This document shows, one piece after another, positions 1 to 5,254 of a stretch of DNA of 6,393 bases (within the stretch, counting starts at the first letter, position 1; every line of letters begins with the position of its first letter). The translations under genes and the position numbers were made by a program. The stretch is taken from the NCBI GenBank assembly GCA_023392135.1, contig JAEVZQ010000225.1, forward strand, positions 1-6,393, given 5' to 3'. The notes below the pieces were generated by a model that saw nothing but the letters and a program-made list of their open reading frames with translations, was not told where the DNA came from and did not search any database. The stretch is from Pseudomonadota bacterium. Its GTDB lineage: Bacteria > Pseudomonadota > Alphaproteobacteria > Rhizobiales > Hyphomicrobiaceae.

Positions 1-156
1 CTTCTGGGCGGCTTCGGAATCCGCGTGCTCCTGCCAGCGTTTGGCGAGCATATATTCCTCGTTGGGCTCCAGCATGGGAAAACGCCGGATCTCCTCGAGG
101 TACCGCGCGAGGCCGACTGACCCGCCCGCTATTGTCGGCAGCGATTTCGTTACCAT
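1..156 (-). CDS. rpoH: RNA polymerase heat-shock sigma factor RpoH (sigma-32), N-terminal part only
   Basis: Sigma-32 directs RNA polymerase to heat-shock promoters for chaperones and proteases. Only the first 52 codons are present and the gene continues past the left edge. The translation begins MVTKSLPTIAGGSVGLARYL and continues with EEIRRFPMLEPNEEYMLAKR and WQEHADSEAAQK. The segment RYLxEIRxFPMLEPxEEYMLAKRWxEH is the hallmark region 1.2 start of alphaproteobacterial RpoH. The ATG at 156 is the first start in frame after a TGA about 18 bases upstream, and it puts the conserved region at the usual distance from the N terminus. No good Shine-Dalgarno sequence precedes it, and the leader can form a hairpin (separate entry). 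The gene lies downstream of rluD on the same strand, a common alphaproteobacterial arrangement, but has a promoter candidate of its own. RpoH identity is strong. Which paralogue it is, where several exist, cannot be told. Confidence 0.93.
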   Translation of the reverse strand, partial: MVTKSLPTIAGGSVGLARYLEEIRRFPMLEPNEEYMLAKRWQEHADSEAAQK

Positions 157-160
157 ATCA

Positions 161-201
161 GTTTCAGCCGAGTATCATGACCCTGTATTCGGCGGTGAAA
201 C
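161..201 (-). promoter_or_regulatory. Hairpin in the rpoH 5' leader, next to the start codon
   Basis: In minus-strand RNA, GTTTCA (201-196) pairs with TGAAAC (166-161) and GCCGA (193-189) pairs with TCGGC (171-167). This gives an 11-bp stem with one 2-nt bulge (CC, 195-194) and a 17-nt loop (188-172). The stem ends four bases before the rpoH ATG, so it covers the place where a ribosome binding site should lie. The only purine-rich candidate, AGGG, sits in the loop. Heat-labile leader structures control rpoH in other bacteria, so temperature- or protein-dependent translation control is conceivable. The pairing is seen directly; the function is inferred. It does not match the ROSE or fourU thermometer patterns in any obvious way. 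Confidence 0.45.
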
Positions 202-227
202 CCGGTTGCTCCCTTCCGACCCGTCTC

Positions 228-256
228 ATTATCACTCAGTGGCGTGACGACACCAA
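228..256 (-). promoter_or_regulatory. Candidate sigma-70 promoter for rpoH
   Basis: On the minus strand TTGGTG (256-251) is followed after exactly 17 bp by GATAAT (233-228). The -10 matches the TATAAT consensus at five of six positions and the -35 at three of six. Transcription would start near 221, giving an rpoH leader of about 65 nt that contains the whole hairpin at 161-201. It lies within the 244-bp gap between rluD and rpoH, which holds no other gene that I can support. Confidence 0.45.
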
Positions 257-368
257 GGCACAACCGCGCAATGGCACACAGGTTGCGTCTTGTGCGGTGA
301 CGAGAACGCATGGTGATACCGACGGAACGGAGATTGCCGTTTGGAGTTCCACCGCCCCCTACCTACAT

Positions 369-396
369 AGGACTGTTTGCGTGCCTGAACAGTCCT
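369..396 (-). terminator. Perfect 9-bp inverted repeat just after the rluD stop
   Basis: AGGACTGTT (369-377) and AACAGTCCT (388-396) are perfectly complementary around a 10-nt loop. The hairpin begins four bases after the rluD TGA in the direction of transcription. No run of T follows on the minus strand; a G-rich stretch does. It is therefore not a textbook intrinsic terminator. It may be an mRNA 3'-end stabiliser, a weak terminator between rluD and rpoH, or a protein-binding palindrome. Confidence 0.35.
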
Positions 397-400
397 GCTC

Positions 401-1438
401 TCAATTCCTTGAACGTTCGAGCCTGCCCTGACCCGTCGCTCCGCGCAGCGCATCGCGCAGGGCCGCGAGCTCGGGCGGCAGCGGGCTCTCGAATTTTAGC
501 GTTCTTCCGGTGATTGGATGCTCGAAACCCAGAAAAGTTGCGTGCAGGGCCTGGCGGCCGAGCTTTTCCAGTGCGGCTTGGGCCTCTTGTGGCAGCCGGC
601 GGGCGCTGGCAGCGAAATGCGAGCCATAGGTCGGATCTCCGAGCAGCGGGTGGCCGATGTGGGCCAGATGGACCCGGATCTGGTGCGTTCGGCCCGTCTC
701 CAGCGTCAGCCTGACCTGGCTCACGGCGATTCTCCCAGCAGCGTCAGCGTAGTCTTCAATGACTCTGAAGTGGGTTACCGCGCGGCGTCCCTGGCCTGCT
801 TTCGCCACCGCCATCCTCGTCCGGTCGCGAACGCTGCGACCCAGCGGCGCGTCGATCGCTCCTTGCGGCCTGTCGAGCTTGCCCCAGGCGAATGCCAGGT
901 AGGCGCGCTCGAGGCGCCCATCCGCACCGTGGGCGGCAAACTGCCTCGCAAGCCCCTGGTGGGCGGCGTCGGTTTTCGCGATCACGAGGAGGCCGCTCGT
1001 ATCCTTGTCCAGCCGATGCACGATGCCGGGGCGCATCACGCCGCCAATGCCGGACAGGCTGGGACCGCAGTGCGCTAGAAGGGCGTTGACCAGCGTGCCT
1101 GAGGCATGACCCGCTGCAGGGTGCACCACGAGGCCGGCCGGTTTGTCGATGACGATCACGTGCTCGTCCTCGAACACGACGTTGAGGGGCAGCTCCTCGG
1201 GCCGCGGCGTGGCAGGCTGGGGAGGCGGCACCTCCAGAGTCAGCATCTCACCCGGTTTGACCCTTGTGCCGGGGTCTTCTATGGTCCCGCGCCGATCGCT
1301 GACGTGGCCCGTTTTGATGAGCGCCTGAATGCGGGACCGGCTGAGGTCTTCCAATCGCGACGCCAGAAAACGATCGAGGCGCTCGCCGGCTGCCTCGGCC
1401 GGCACCTCGAGTTGAAGGTGCTGAGGGCGCTTGGTCAT
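401..1438 (-). CDS. rluD: Ribosomal large subunit pseudouridine synthase D (RluA/RluD family)
   Basis: The 345-residue product is a cytoplasmic enzyme that converts uridine to pseudouridine in 23S rRNA; RluD proper modifies positions 1911, 1915 and 1917 of helix 69 (E. coli numbering). Residues 18-70 form an S4-like RNA-binding domain (ERLDRFLASRLEDLSRSRIQ). The catalytic domain follows with VIDKPAGLVVHP (96-107), the family signature GIVHRLDKDTSGLLV (138-152) whose Asp144 is the expected nucleophile, LETGRTHQIRVH (247-258) and LGDPTYG (266-272). Length and domain order are normal for RluD. The ATG at 1438 gives a full S4 domain; GGGAG lies 13 nt upstream, rather far. It is transcribed toward rpoH and divergently from the small membrane protein, whose start is 36 bp away. 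RluC is the main alternative, but the S4 plus RluD-like motifs and the rpoH linkage favour RluD. Confidence 0.93.
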   Translation of the reverse strand: MTKRPQHLQLEVPAEAAGERLDRFLASRLEDLSRSRIQALIKTGHVSDRRGTIEDPGTRVKPGEMLTLEVPPPQPATPRPEELPLNVVFEDEHVIVIDKPAGLVVHPAAGHASGTLVNALLAHCGPSLSGIGGVMRPGIVHRLDKDTSGLLVIAKTDAAHQGLARQFAAHGADGRLERAYLAFAWGKLDRPQGAIDAPLGRSVRDRTRMAVAKAGQGRRAVTHFRVIEDYADAAGRIAVSQVRLTLETGRTHQIRVHLAHIGHPLLGDPTYGSHFAASARRLPQEAQAALEKLGRQALHATFLGFEHPITGRTLKFESPLPPELAALRDALRGATGQGRLERSRN

Positions 1439-1474
1439 TCGGCCGGCAGTGCTCCCGAACGAGGATACCTTTTG

Positions 1475-1855
1475 ATGGCAAGACCCTCACCAGCAGATCC
1501 GGCTGCGGCAGGCGAGGCGCCCCTGACGCCCGATATCGATGCCAGGCAGGTGCGCATCCTCAAGTTCGTGGTCATCTTCCTCGGCATTCTGATCCTTGCC
1601 GGCTTTGCCGTCGTGATCGGGCGCATCGCCTACCTGGCGACCCAGCCGGGCCGCGGCGTTGGCACGACATCGAACGCCCAGGATATCCGGCTGGCCCTGC
1701 CGCCCGGCGCTGCGCTTCGCAGCACAGCCGTATCGGGCGAGCGCATGACCGTCCAGTACGAGTCGCCGCAGCAGGCGGGGATCGTCATCATAAACCTGAC
1801 CACCGGCCAGGTCGTGAGCCGCATCACCCTCCAGCCTGAAGCTCCGCGCCAGTAG
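1475..1855 (+). CDS. Small single-pass membrane protein, DUF6476-like
   Basis: The 126-residue protein has a Pro/Ala-rich N terminus (1-25), a charged step (ARQVRILK, 23-30), one strongly hydrophobic segment at about 31-54 (FVVIFLGILILAGFAVVIGR and onward), and a roughly 70-residue tail with short beta-like hydrophobic stretches (MTVQYES, AGIVIINLTTGQVVSRITL). This looks like a signal-anchored inner-membrane protein with a small periplasmic domain. Small proteins of this shape next to rluD in alphaproteobacteria have been grouped as DUF6476, of unknown function; I assign it by resemblance and position only. The reading frame stays open upstream to 1106, but that part is antisense to rluD. ATG 1475 is preceded by GAGG (1461-1464) at 10 nt and starts just outside rluD, so it is preferred. 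Existence as a gene is fairly sure; its role is unknown. Confidence 0.78.
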   Translation: MARPSPADPAAAGEAPLTPDIDARQVRILKFVVIFLGILILAGFAVVIGRIAYLATQPGRGVGTTSNAQDIRLALPPGAALRSTAVSGERMTVQYESPQQAGIVIINLTTGQVVSRITLQPEAPRQ

Positions 1856-1906
1856 TGATCCGGTTTCCCGAGCCGCGGACGGGTTCTGCCGGGACCAATT
1901 CGCCGC

Positions 1907-1935
1907 TTGATTGCGCGGCCTCAGTCACCTATAGC
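1907..1935 (+). promoter_or_regulatory. Promoter of the tRNA-Glu gene
   Basis: TTGATT (1907-1912) and TATAGC (1930-1935) are separated by exactly 17 bp, each matching four of six consensus bases. The expected start near 1942 is about 8-9 bases before the mature tRNA 5' end at 1951, a normal short tRNA leader. The position relative to a certain RNA gene supports this call more than the hexamers alone. Confidence 0.6.
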
Positions 1936-1950
1936 TTCCCCACCAGCGCT

Positions 1951-2026
1951 GCCCCGTTCGTCTAGTGGCCTAGGACGCCAGCCTCTCACGTTGGTAACAG
2001 GGGTTCGAGTCCCCTACGGGGCGCCA
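1951..2026 (+). tRNA. tRNA-Glu, anticodon CTC
   Basis: A complete cloverleaf can be drawn. The acceptor stem GCCCCGT (1951-1957) pairs perfectly with ACGGGGC (2016-2022). The D-arm is at 1960-1976. The anticodon stem CCAGC/GTTGG (1978-1982, 1990-1994; one G-T pair) encloses loop CTCTCAC with anticodon CTC at 1985-1987, which reads the Glu codon GAG. The T-arm is AGGGG-TTCGAGT-CCCCT (1999-2015). Discriminator G is at 2023 and CCA (2024-2026) is encoded. The gene stands alone, with its own promoter and no obvious T-rich terminator downstream. It sits at the boundary between the rluD block and the dehydratase cluster. The 159 bp that follow, up to the dehydratase stop, contain no gene I can support. 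Confidence 0.97.
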
Positions 2027-2130
2027 GCAAATCGCCCCAGCGACTGGTGCCATCAGGTTCGATCACTTCCCGATACAGCACTACGTCCAGCCCAGGTGAC
2101 GGATCGTGCCCAGCGCCCGCGGGGTATAAG

Positions 2131-2151
2131 GGCGGCCCCATTGGAGCCGCC
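2131..2151 (-). terminator. Probable terminator of the dehydratase transcript
   Basis: In minus-strand RNA GGCGGCUCC (2151-2143) pairs over nine positions with GGGGCCGCC (2139-2131), counting one U-G wobble, with loop AAU; the bases after it are CUUAU. In plus-strand RNA the same DNA has a C-A mismatch in the stem, so the hairpin suits minus-strand transcription better. It starts 34 bases past the dehydratase stop. The short U tract and tight loop keep this a moderate call. Confidence 0.45.
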
Positions 2152-2185
2152 GCTGAGTGCTTGTCCCTAAAACGCCTTGGTCGCG

Positions 2186-4036
2186 TCAGGGGCGGTACTT
2201 GTTCCGCGGCACGAAGTTCGAGCGCTCGGCTTGGCGTGGGTTGCGGACCCAGACCTCCCGGTTGGGATGCAGGCCGCCGCCGCGCGTGGCGGGGACGGCT
2301 GTGTGCCGCGCGCGATGGAGCAGGCGCGTGTCGGCTTCCCCGCAGTTGGGATGGACGCCGCCGTTATCCGCGACCACCTTCTCCCAGGCCGCCTTGCGAC
2401 GCTCGTAGACGGCAGGATCGCTCAGCGCCGTGCAGTTGATCTCGTTGTTGTTCAAATCGACGATGATCTCGTCGCCATCCTCGATGAAGGCGATCGGGCC
2501 GCCGATCGCAGCCTCAGGGCCGACGTGGCCGATGACGAGGCCGACCGAGCCACCGGAGAACCGTGCATCCGTCATCAGCGCCACGACGATCCCTCGCTCA
2601 CGGCACAGCGCCGTAATGCGCGAGGTCGGATCGAGCATCTCGGGCATACCGGGCGCGCCGCTCGGTCCCTCGTAGCGGACGACGATCATGTCGTTGTTCT
2701 CGAATTGCCCAGGCGTAGTATCGAGCGCGACGAGTAGGCCCTGCTCACCCTCGAACACGCGCGCCCGGCCGCGATAGATATTGTTCTCGAGACCGCCCTC
2801 GACGCCCGCAAGCTTGAGGATGGCCGAGAAGTCCGGCGACAGGTTGCCGCCGAGCACACGCAGACCGCCGGTCGGCTTGAACGGCTTCTCGACGGGATGG
2901 ATAACCTTGCCATCGGGGCGCTTCGCCGCCAGACGGTCCACCTGCTGGGCAAGCGTTTCGCCCGTGCAGGTCATGACATCGCCGTTCAGCAGCCCGGCTT
3001 CCATGAGCTCGCGGACGATCACCTGCACGCCGCCGACCTCATCGATGTCGACCATGGAGTAAGTGCCGTAGGGCCGCGCATCGGTGAGCACGGGGACGAC
3101 ACGCTGCGAGAGATGATTGAACTCCTCCGGCGTCATCACTTCCTTCCAGAAGTCGGCGTAGCCCGCCGCGCGCGCGATCTCGGGTGCATGCAGCGTGACG
3201 TTCGTCGAGCCACCAATGGCCATCGCGACGATCACCGCATTGCGAATGGAATCGCGCACGACGATATCGCGCGGCTTCAGATCCCTCTCCATCAGATGGG
3301 CGAGATGCTCGACGAGCTCGGCGGGAAACTCATTCAGCCTGCGCGGGTCGTCCGAAGCCGGCGCAACCATGTGGAGCGGCTGCATGCCGACGACGCCGAT
3401 GAAGGTCTGCATGGTGTTATAGGTGAACATGCCGCCACAGCTGCCGATCCCTCCGCAGGCGTTGCAGGCGATGCGTTCGCGATAGGAGGCATCCGGGTGC
3501 CCTGCGACCTGATAGGCACTCACGATGTCGAGCTTCTCTCCGGTCACGGGGTCAGTGCCGGGATGGATCGGGCCATCCGACATGATGATCGCCGGCTGGT
3601 TGTGCTCGAGCAGCGCGGCGAGCGTGCCCACTGGCGGCTTGTCGCAGGCGACGACTGCGATCGTGCCGGCGAGGCCCGTGGCGCTCAGGTGTTCGCACAG
3701 CGCGTCATTGGTGACCTCGCGTCCGATCAGCGAGTAGCGCATCTCGCGCGTGCCGTTGCGGATGCCGTCTGATGTCGCGATCGTGTACTCGGGCTGGACC
3801 AGGCGAAGCTTGAGCTGGCCCGGCCCCTTGCCGATGCGGCTTCTGAGCCGGGCGTGGATCGCTTCGACCTTGGGCAGGACGCCGAGGTAGCACTGGCTGT
3901 CGCCCTTGGTCCCCACGACACCGACGGATGGCTCGTGGATGAGATCCGGATCGGTTCCAAGCTCGCGCGCCATTCCGATGGACTGGGTCGAGCGGCCCGG
4001 ATGGTGGTCGATCAGCACGATATTCGAGTTCTTCAC
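2186..4036 (-). CDS. IlvD/Edd-family dehydratase (dihydroxy-acid dehydratase-like)
   Basis: The family removes water from 2,3-dihydroxy acids with an Fe-S cluster and Mg2+; members serve valine/isoleucine synthesis (IlvD), the Entner-Doudoroff route (Edd) or sugar-acid catabolism. From the GTG start (numbered 1) the 616-residue protein shows Cys49 (GDSQCYLGV), SDGI with Asp90, MRYSLIGRE (99-107), the CDK motif with Cys131 and Lys133, GSCGGMFTYNTM with Cys200, AIGGSTN (273-279), RYEGPSGAPGM (454-464) and TDARFSGG with Ser494. Three cysteines at these places suit a [2Fe-2S] cluster. A start at ATG 4084 is possible, but GTG 4036 has AAGGAG six bases upstream and omits 16 unrelated residues. Motif variants (PPVG after CDK, Gln-Cys-Tyr at the first Cys, TDARFSGG) and a basic C-terminal tail set it apart from textbook IlvD. 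With a LysR gene and a hydrolase nearby, a catabolic hydroxy-acid dehydratase is as likely as true IlvD. Family sure, substrate unknown. Confidence 0.9.
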   Translation of the reverse strand: MKNSNIVLIDHHPGRSTQSIGMARELGTDPDLIHEPSVGVVGTKGDSQCYLGVLPKVEAIHARLRSRIGKGPGQLKLRLVQPEYTIATSDGIRNGTREMRYSLIGREVTNDALCEHLSATGLAGTIAVVACDKPPVGTLAALLEHNQPAIIMSDGPIHPGTDPVTGEKLDIVSAYQVAGHPDASYRERIACNACGGIGSCGGMFTYNTMQTFIGVVGMQPLHMVAPASDDPRRLNEFPAELVEHLAHLMERDLKPRDIVVRDSIRNAVIVAMAIGGSTNVTLHAPEIARAAGYADFWKEVMTPEEFNHLSQRVVPVLTDARPYGTYSMVDIDEVGGVQVIVRELMEAGLLNGDVMTCTGETLAQQVDRLAAKRPDGKVIHPVEKPFKPTGGLRVLGGNLSPDFSAILKLAGVEGGLENNIYRGRARVFEGEQGLLVALDTTPGQFENNDMIVVRYEGPSGAPGMPEMLDPTSRITALCRERGIVVALMTDARFSGGSVGLVIGHVGPEAAIGGPIAFIEDGDEIIVDLNNNEINCTALSDPAVYERRKAAWEKVVADNGGVHPNCGEADTRLLHRARHTAVPATRGGGLHPNREVWVRNPRQAERSNFVPRNKYRP

Positions 4037-4042
4037 AGGGGG

Positions 4043-4050
4043 GCTCCTTC
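4043..4050 (-). promoter_or_regulatory. Ribosome binding site fixing the dehydratase GTG start
   Basis: On the minus strand GGAAGGAG is followed by six C/T bases and then GTG (4036-4034). This near-perfect Shine-Dalgarno match and spacing is the reason for choosing the GTG over the upstream ATG at 4084, which lacks one and would place this site inside the coding region. Confidence 0.75.
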
Positions 4051-4079
4051 CACAGGCGCAGCGCGTTCGGTCGATGATG

Positions 4080-4149
4080 AGCATAGCTTGGCTGATTTCC
4101 TGATCGGAAGGACATTATGGCGGGCGAACCGTCGCGCCAAGCATAGCTT
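4080..4149. repeat. Pair of 10-bp direct repeats upstream of the dehydratase
   Basis: AGCATAGCTT occurs at 4080-4089 and again at 4140-4149, 60 bp apart. Each copy is also a small palindrome (AGC-ATA-GCT, extended to AAGC-ATA-GCTT in the right-hand copy). They lie in the 205-bp gap between the LysR gene and the dehydratase, upstream of the dehydratase start, where operator sites would be expected. Two binding sites for a regulator is an inference; chance duplication cannot be excluded. Confidence 0.45.
4112..4140 (-). promoter_or_regulatory. Weak candidate promoter for the dehydratase
   Basis: On the minus strand TTGGCG (4140-4135) is followed after 17 bp by TAATGT (4117-4112); the overlapping CATAAT (4119-4114) matches the -10 consensus better but at only 15 bp. 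The start would be roughly 70 bases upstream of the GTG. The -35 abuts the right-hand 10-bp repeat. A separate promoter is plausible, since 205 bp separate this gene from the LysR gene on the same strand. Confidence 0.28.
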
Positions 4150-4241
4150 CGTACATTGGCGGGGATGGCTTCTACGGCCTGCCGAAGCGGTCGACAACGA
4201 CAGGTGTGATCACCCGCATCGTACCAAGGCATCCGATCTCA

Positions 4242-5156
4242 TCAACTCAGGCGCCGGCTCGCATGCCTTTGCGCCGCCTCGCGGATGAGTTTCGCCAGCC
4301 GGCTTACCGTTTGGGTGCGTGCCTGCCATTTCGGGAAGATGAACACGTAGGTCAGCTCTATCGCCGGCTCGAACGGCCGGAGGACCATTCCCGGTTTCAG
4401 ACTGGAGCGGGCGACGAAGCCGTCAGCTACCGCCAGCCCCAGGCCACGGCCGGCCAGCTCACAGGCGACGAGGCCATTTGGCGTTTCGAGCCTGATGCGT
4501 GGCTTCGCGCCAATGTTCCGGAACCCTGCTTCGATGCGTTGCCGCATGACCGTGCGTGGTGCATTGGCGACGATCGGCACGTCTACGAGGTCCGTTATCC
4601 GAACCGTCTTTTTCGCTGCCAGAGGATGATCCTGCCGCATCACGGCAACGGCCGGGATCGTGACCATCGGCTCGATGTCCAGCGCATCGCTATCGAGCGG
4701 AAGAACGGTTATTCCAAGATCGAACTGCTCCTTCCCGACCCAGAGCTCGATGTCCAGCCGCGACCGTGAATCGATCGAGGCCGTGAAGCCCGAATCCTCC
4801 TCGGTCAGCACGGCCATGGCATCGGCCAGGAGTGCATCGGTCACGTGGGGCGCCGTCAGGATGCGCACATGCCTGCGTTGTTGAGCGCGCACCCGGGCTG
4901 CCGCGAGCTTCAATTCGTCGAGCCTGTAAAGGGCGTACTCGATATGGGCGTAGAGCTCGCGCGCTTCAGAAGTGGGAACGAGGCGCCTTTTCTCACGATT
5001 GAAAAGAGGAAAGCCGACGTCCTCCTCCAGCGCAGCCAGCAGCCGGCTGACCTGGGGCTGCGTGCGATGCAGCCGTTGTGCCGCCTCATTCAGCGAGCCA
5101 CCCTCCATAAAGGCCCTGAGAGCCTCCAGTCCCTTGACGTTCACGTCAGCCACCAT
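4242..5156 (-). CDS. LysR-type transcriptional regulator
   Basis: The 304-residue protein has the LysR layout. A winged helix-turn-helix spans residues about 6-65 (LEALRAFMEGGSLNEAAQRL, then QPQVSRLLAALEEDVGFPLF and NREKRRLVPT), a linker helix lies near 66-92, and a substrate-binding domain about 96-295 contains typical strands (VRILTAPHV, FDLGITVLP, PIVANAP, LVACELAGRGLGLAVADG). An open frame extends to an ATG at 5357, but that would add 67 residues unlike the family and overlap the hydrolase gene; ATG 5156 places the DNA-binding domain at the N terminus as usual. The ribosome binding site is weak. It is divergent from the hydrolase, with 98 bp between them, the classic setting for LysR control of the neighbour plus autoregulation. 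The dehydratase follows on the same strand after 205 bp. The effector is unknown. Confidence 0.92.
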   Translation of the reverse strand: MVADVNVKGLEALRAFMEGGSLNEAAQRLHRTQPQVSRLLAALEEDVGFPLFNREKRRLVPTSEARELYAHIEYALYRLDELKLAAARVRAQQRRHVRILTAPHVTDALLADAMAVLTEEDSGFTASIDSRSRLDIELWVGKEQFDLGITVLPLDSDALDIEPMVTIPAVAVMRQDHPLAAKKTVRITDLVDVPIVANAPRTVMRQRIEAGFRNIGAKPRIRLETPNGLVACELAGRGLGLAVADGFVARSSLKPGMVLRPFEPAIELTYVFIFPKWQARTQTVSRLAKLIREAAQRHASRRLS

Positions 5157-5164
5157 TCTTGCGC

Positions 5165-5188
5165 ATTCCGCATGAGACCTTGCGGAAT
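5165..5188. promoter_or_regulatory. Candidate LysR operator between regulator and hydrolase
   Basis: ATTCCGC (5165-5171) and GCGGAAT (5182-5188) form a perfect 7-bp inverted repeat with a 10-bp spacer. It lies nine bases upstream of the LysR start codon and about 50 bp upstream of the likely hydrolase start of transcription, where LysR proteins usually bind. A second, shorter repeat of the same spacing, ATTG-N10-CAAT (5194-5211), overlaps the hydrolase -35. The geometry does not give a clean T-N11-A box, so the assignment rests on symmetry and position. Confidence 0.5.
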
Positions 5189-5194
5189 CTGAAA

Positions 5195-5222
5195 TTGACG
5201 CATGAAACAATGGCCTTAGGCT
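5195..5222 (+). promoter_or_regulatory. Candidate promoter of the hydrolase
   Basis: TTGACG (5195-5200) matches the -35 consensus at five of six positions. After 16 bp comes TAGGCT (5217-5222), a poor -10. A good -35 with a weak -10 is common at promoters that need an activator, and the LysR operator candidate lies immediately upstream. Confidence 0.35.
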
Positions 5223-5254
5223 GTCAAGCCTGCGTGGGAACCTGGAGGGGACGC

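Noticed and set aside
518..1078. Plus-strand open frame of 186 codons inside rluD.
   Set aside because: It is antisense to the RluD catalytic domain, has no family resemblance, and is explained by high GC content.
1106..1474. Upstream extension of the small membrane protein frame, making a 249-residue protein.
   Set aside because: This part is antisense to the conserved N-terminal half of rluD. The ATG at 1475 with GAGG upstream starts just outside rluD and gives a sensible membrane protein.
1860..1895. Possible terminator hairpin after the small membrane protein (CCGG and CCCG/CGGG pairs).
   Set aside because: The pairs are short and interrupted, and there is no T run, so I do not call it.
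2897..3772. Plus-strand open frame of 291 codons inside the dehydratase gene.
   Set aside because: It is the antisense shadow of a high-GC gene with clear family motifs; the translation is His/Arg/Asp-rich with no recognisable domain.
4037..4084. Longer dehydratase starting at ATG 4084.
   Set aside because: It would translate through the strong GGAAGGAG ribosome binding site at 4043-4050 and add 16 Cys/Arg-rich residues unlike the family. GTG 4036 is better supported.
3705..4232. Minus-strand frame of 175 codons overlapping the dehydratase 5' end.
   Set aside because: It runs out of frame through the dehydratase, and its composition is typical of a shifted high-GC frame.
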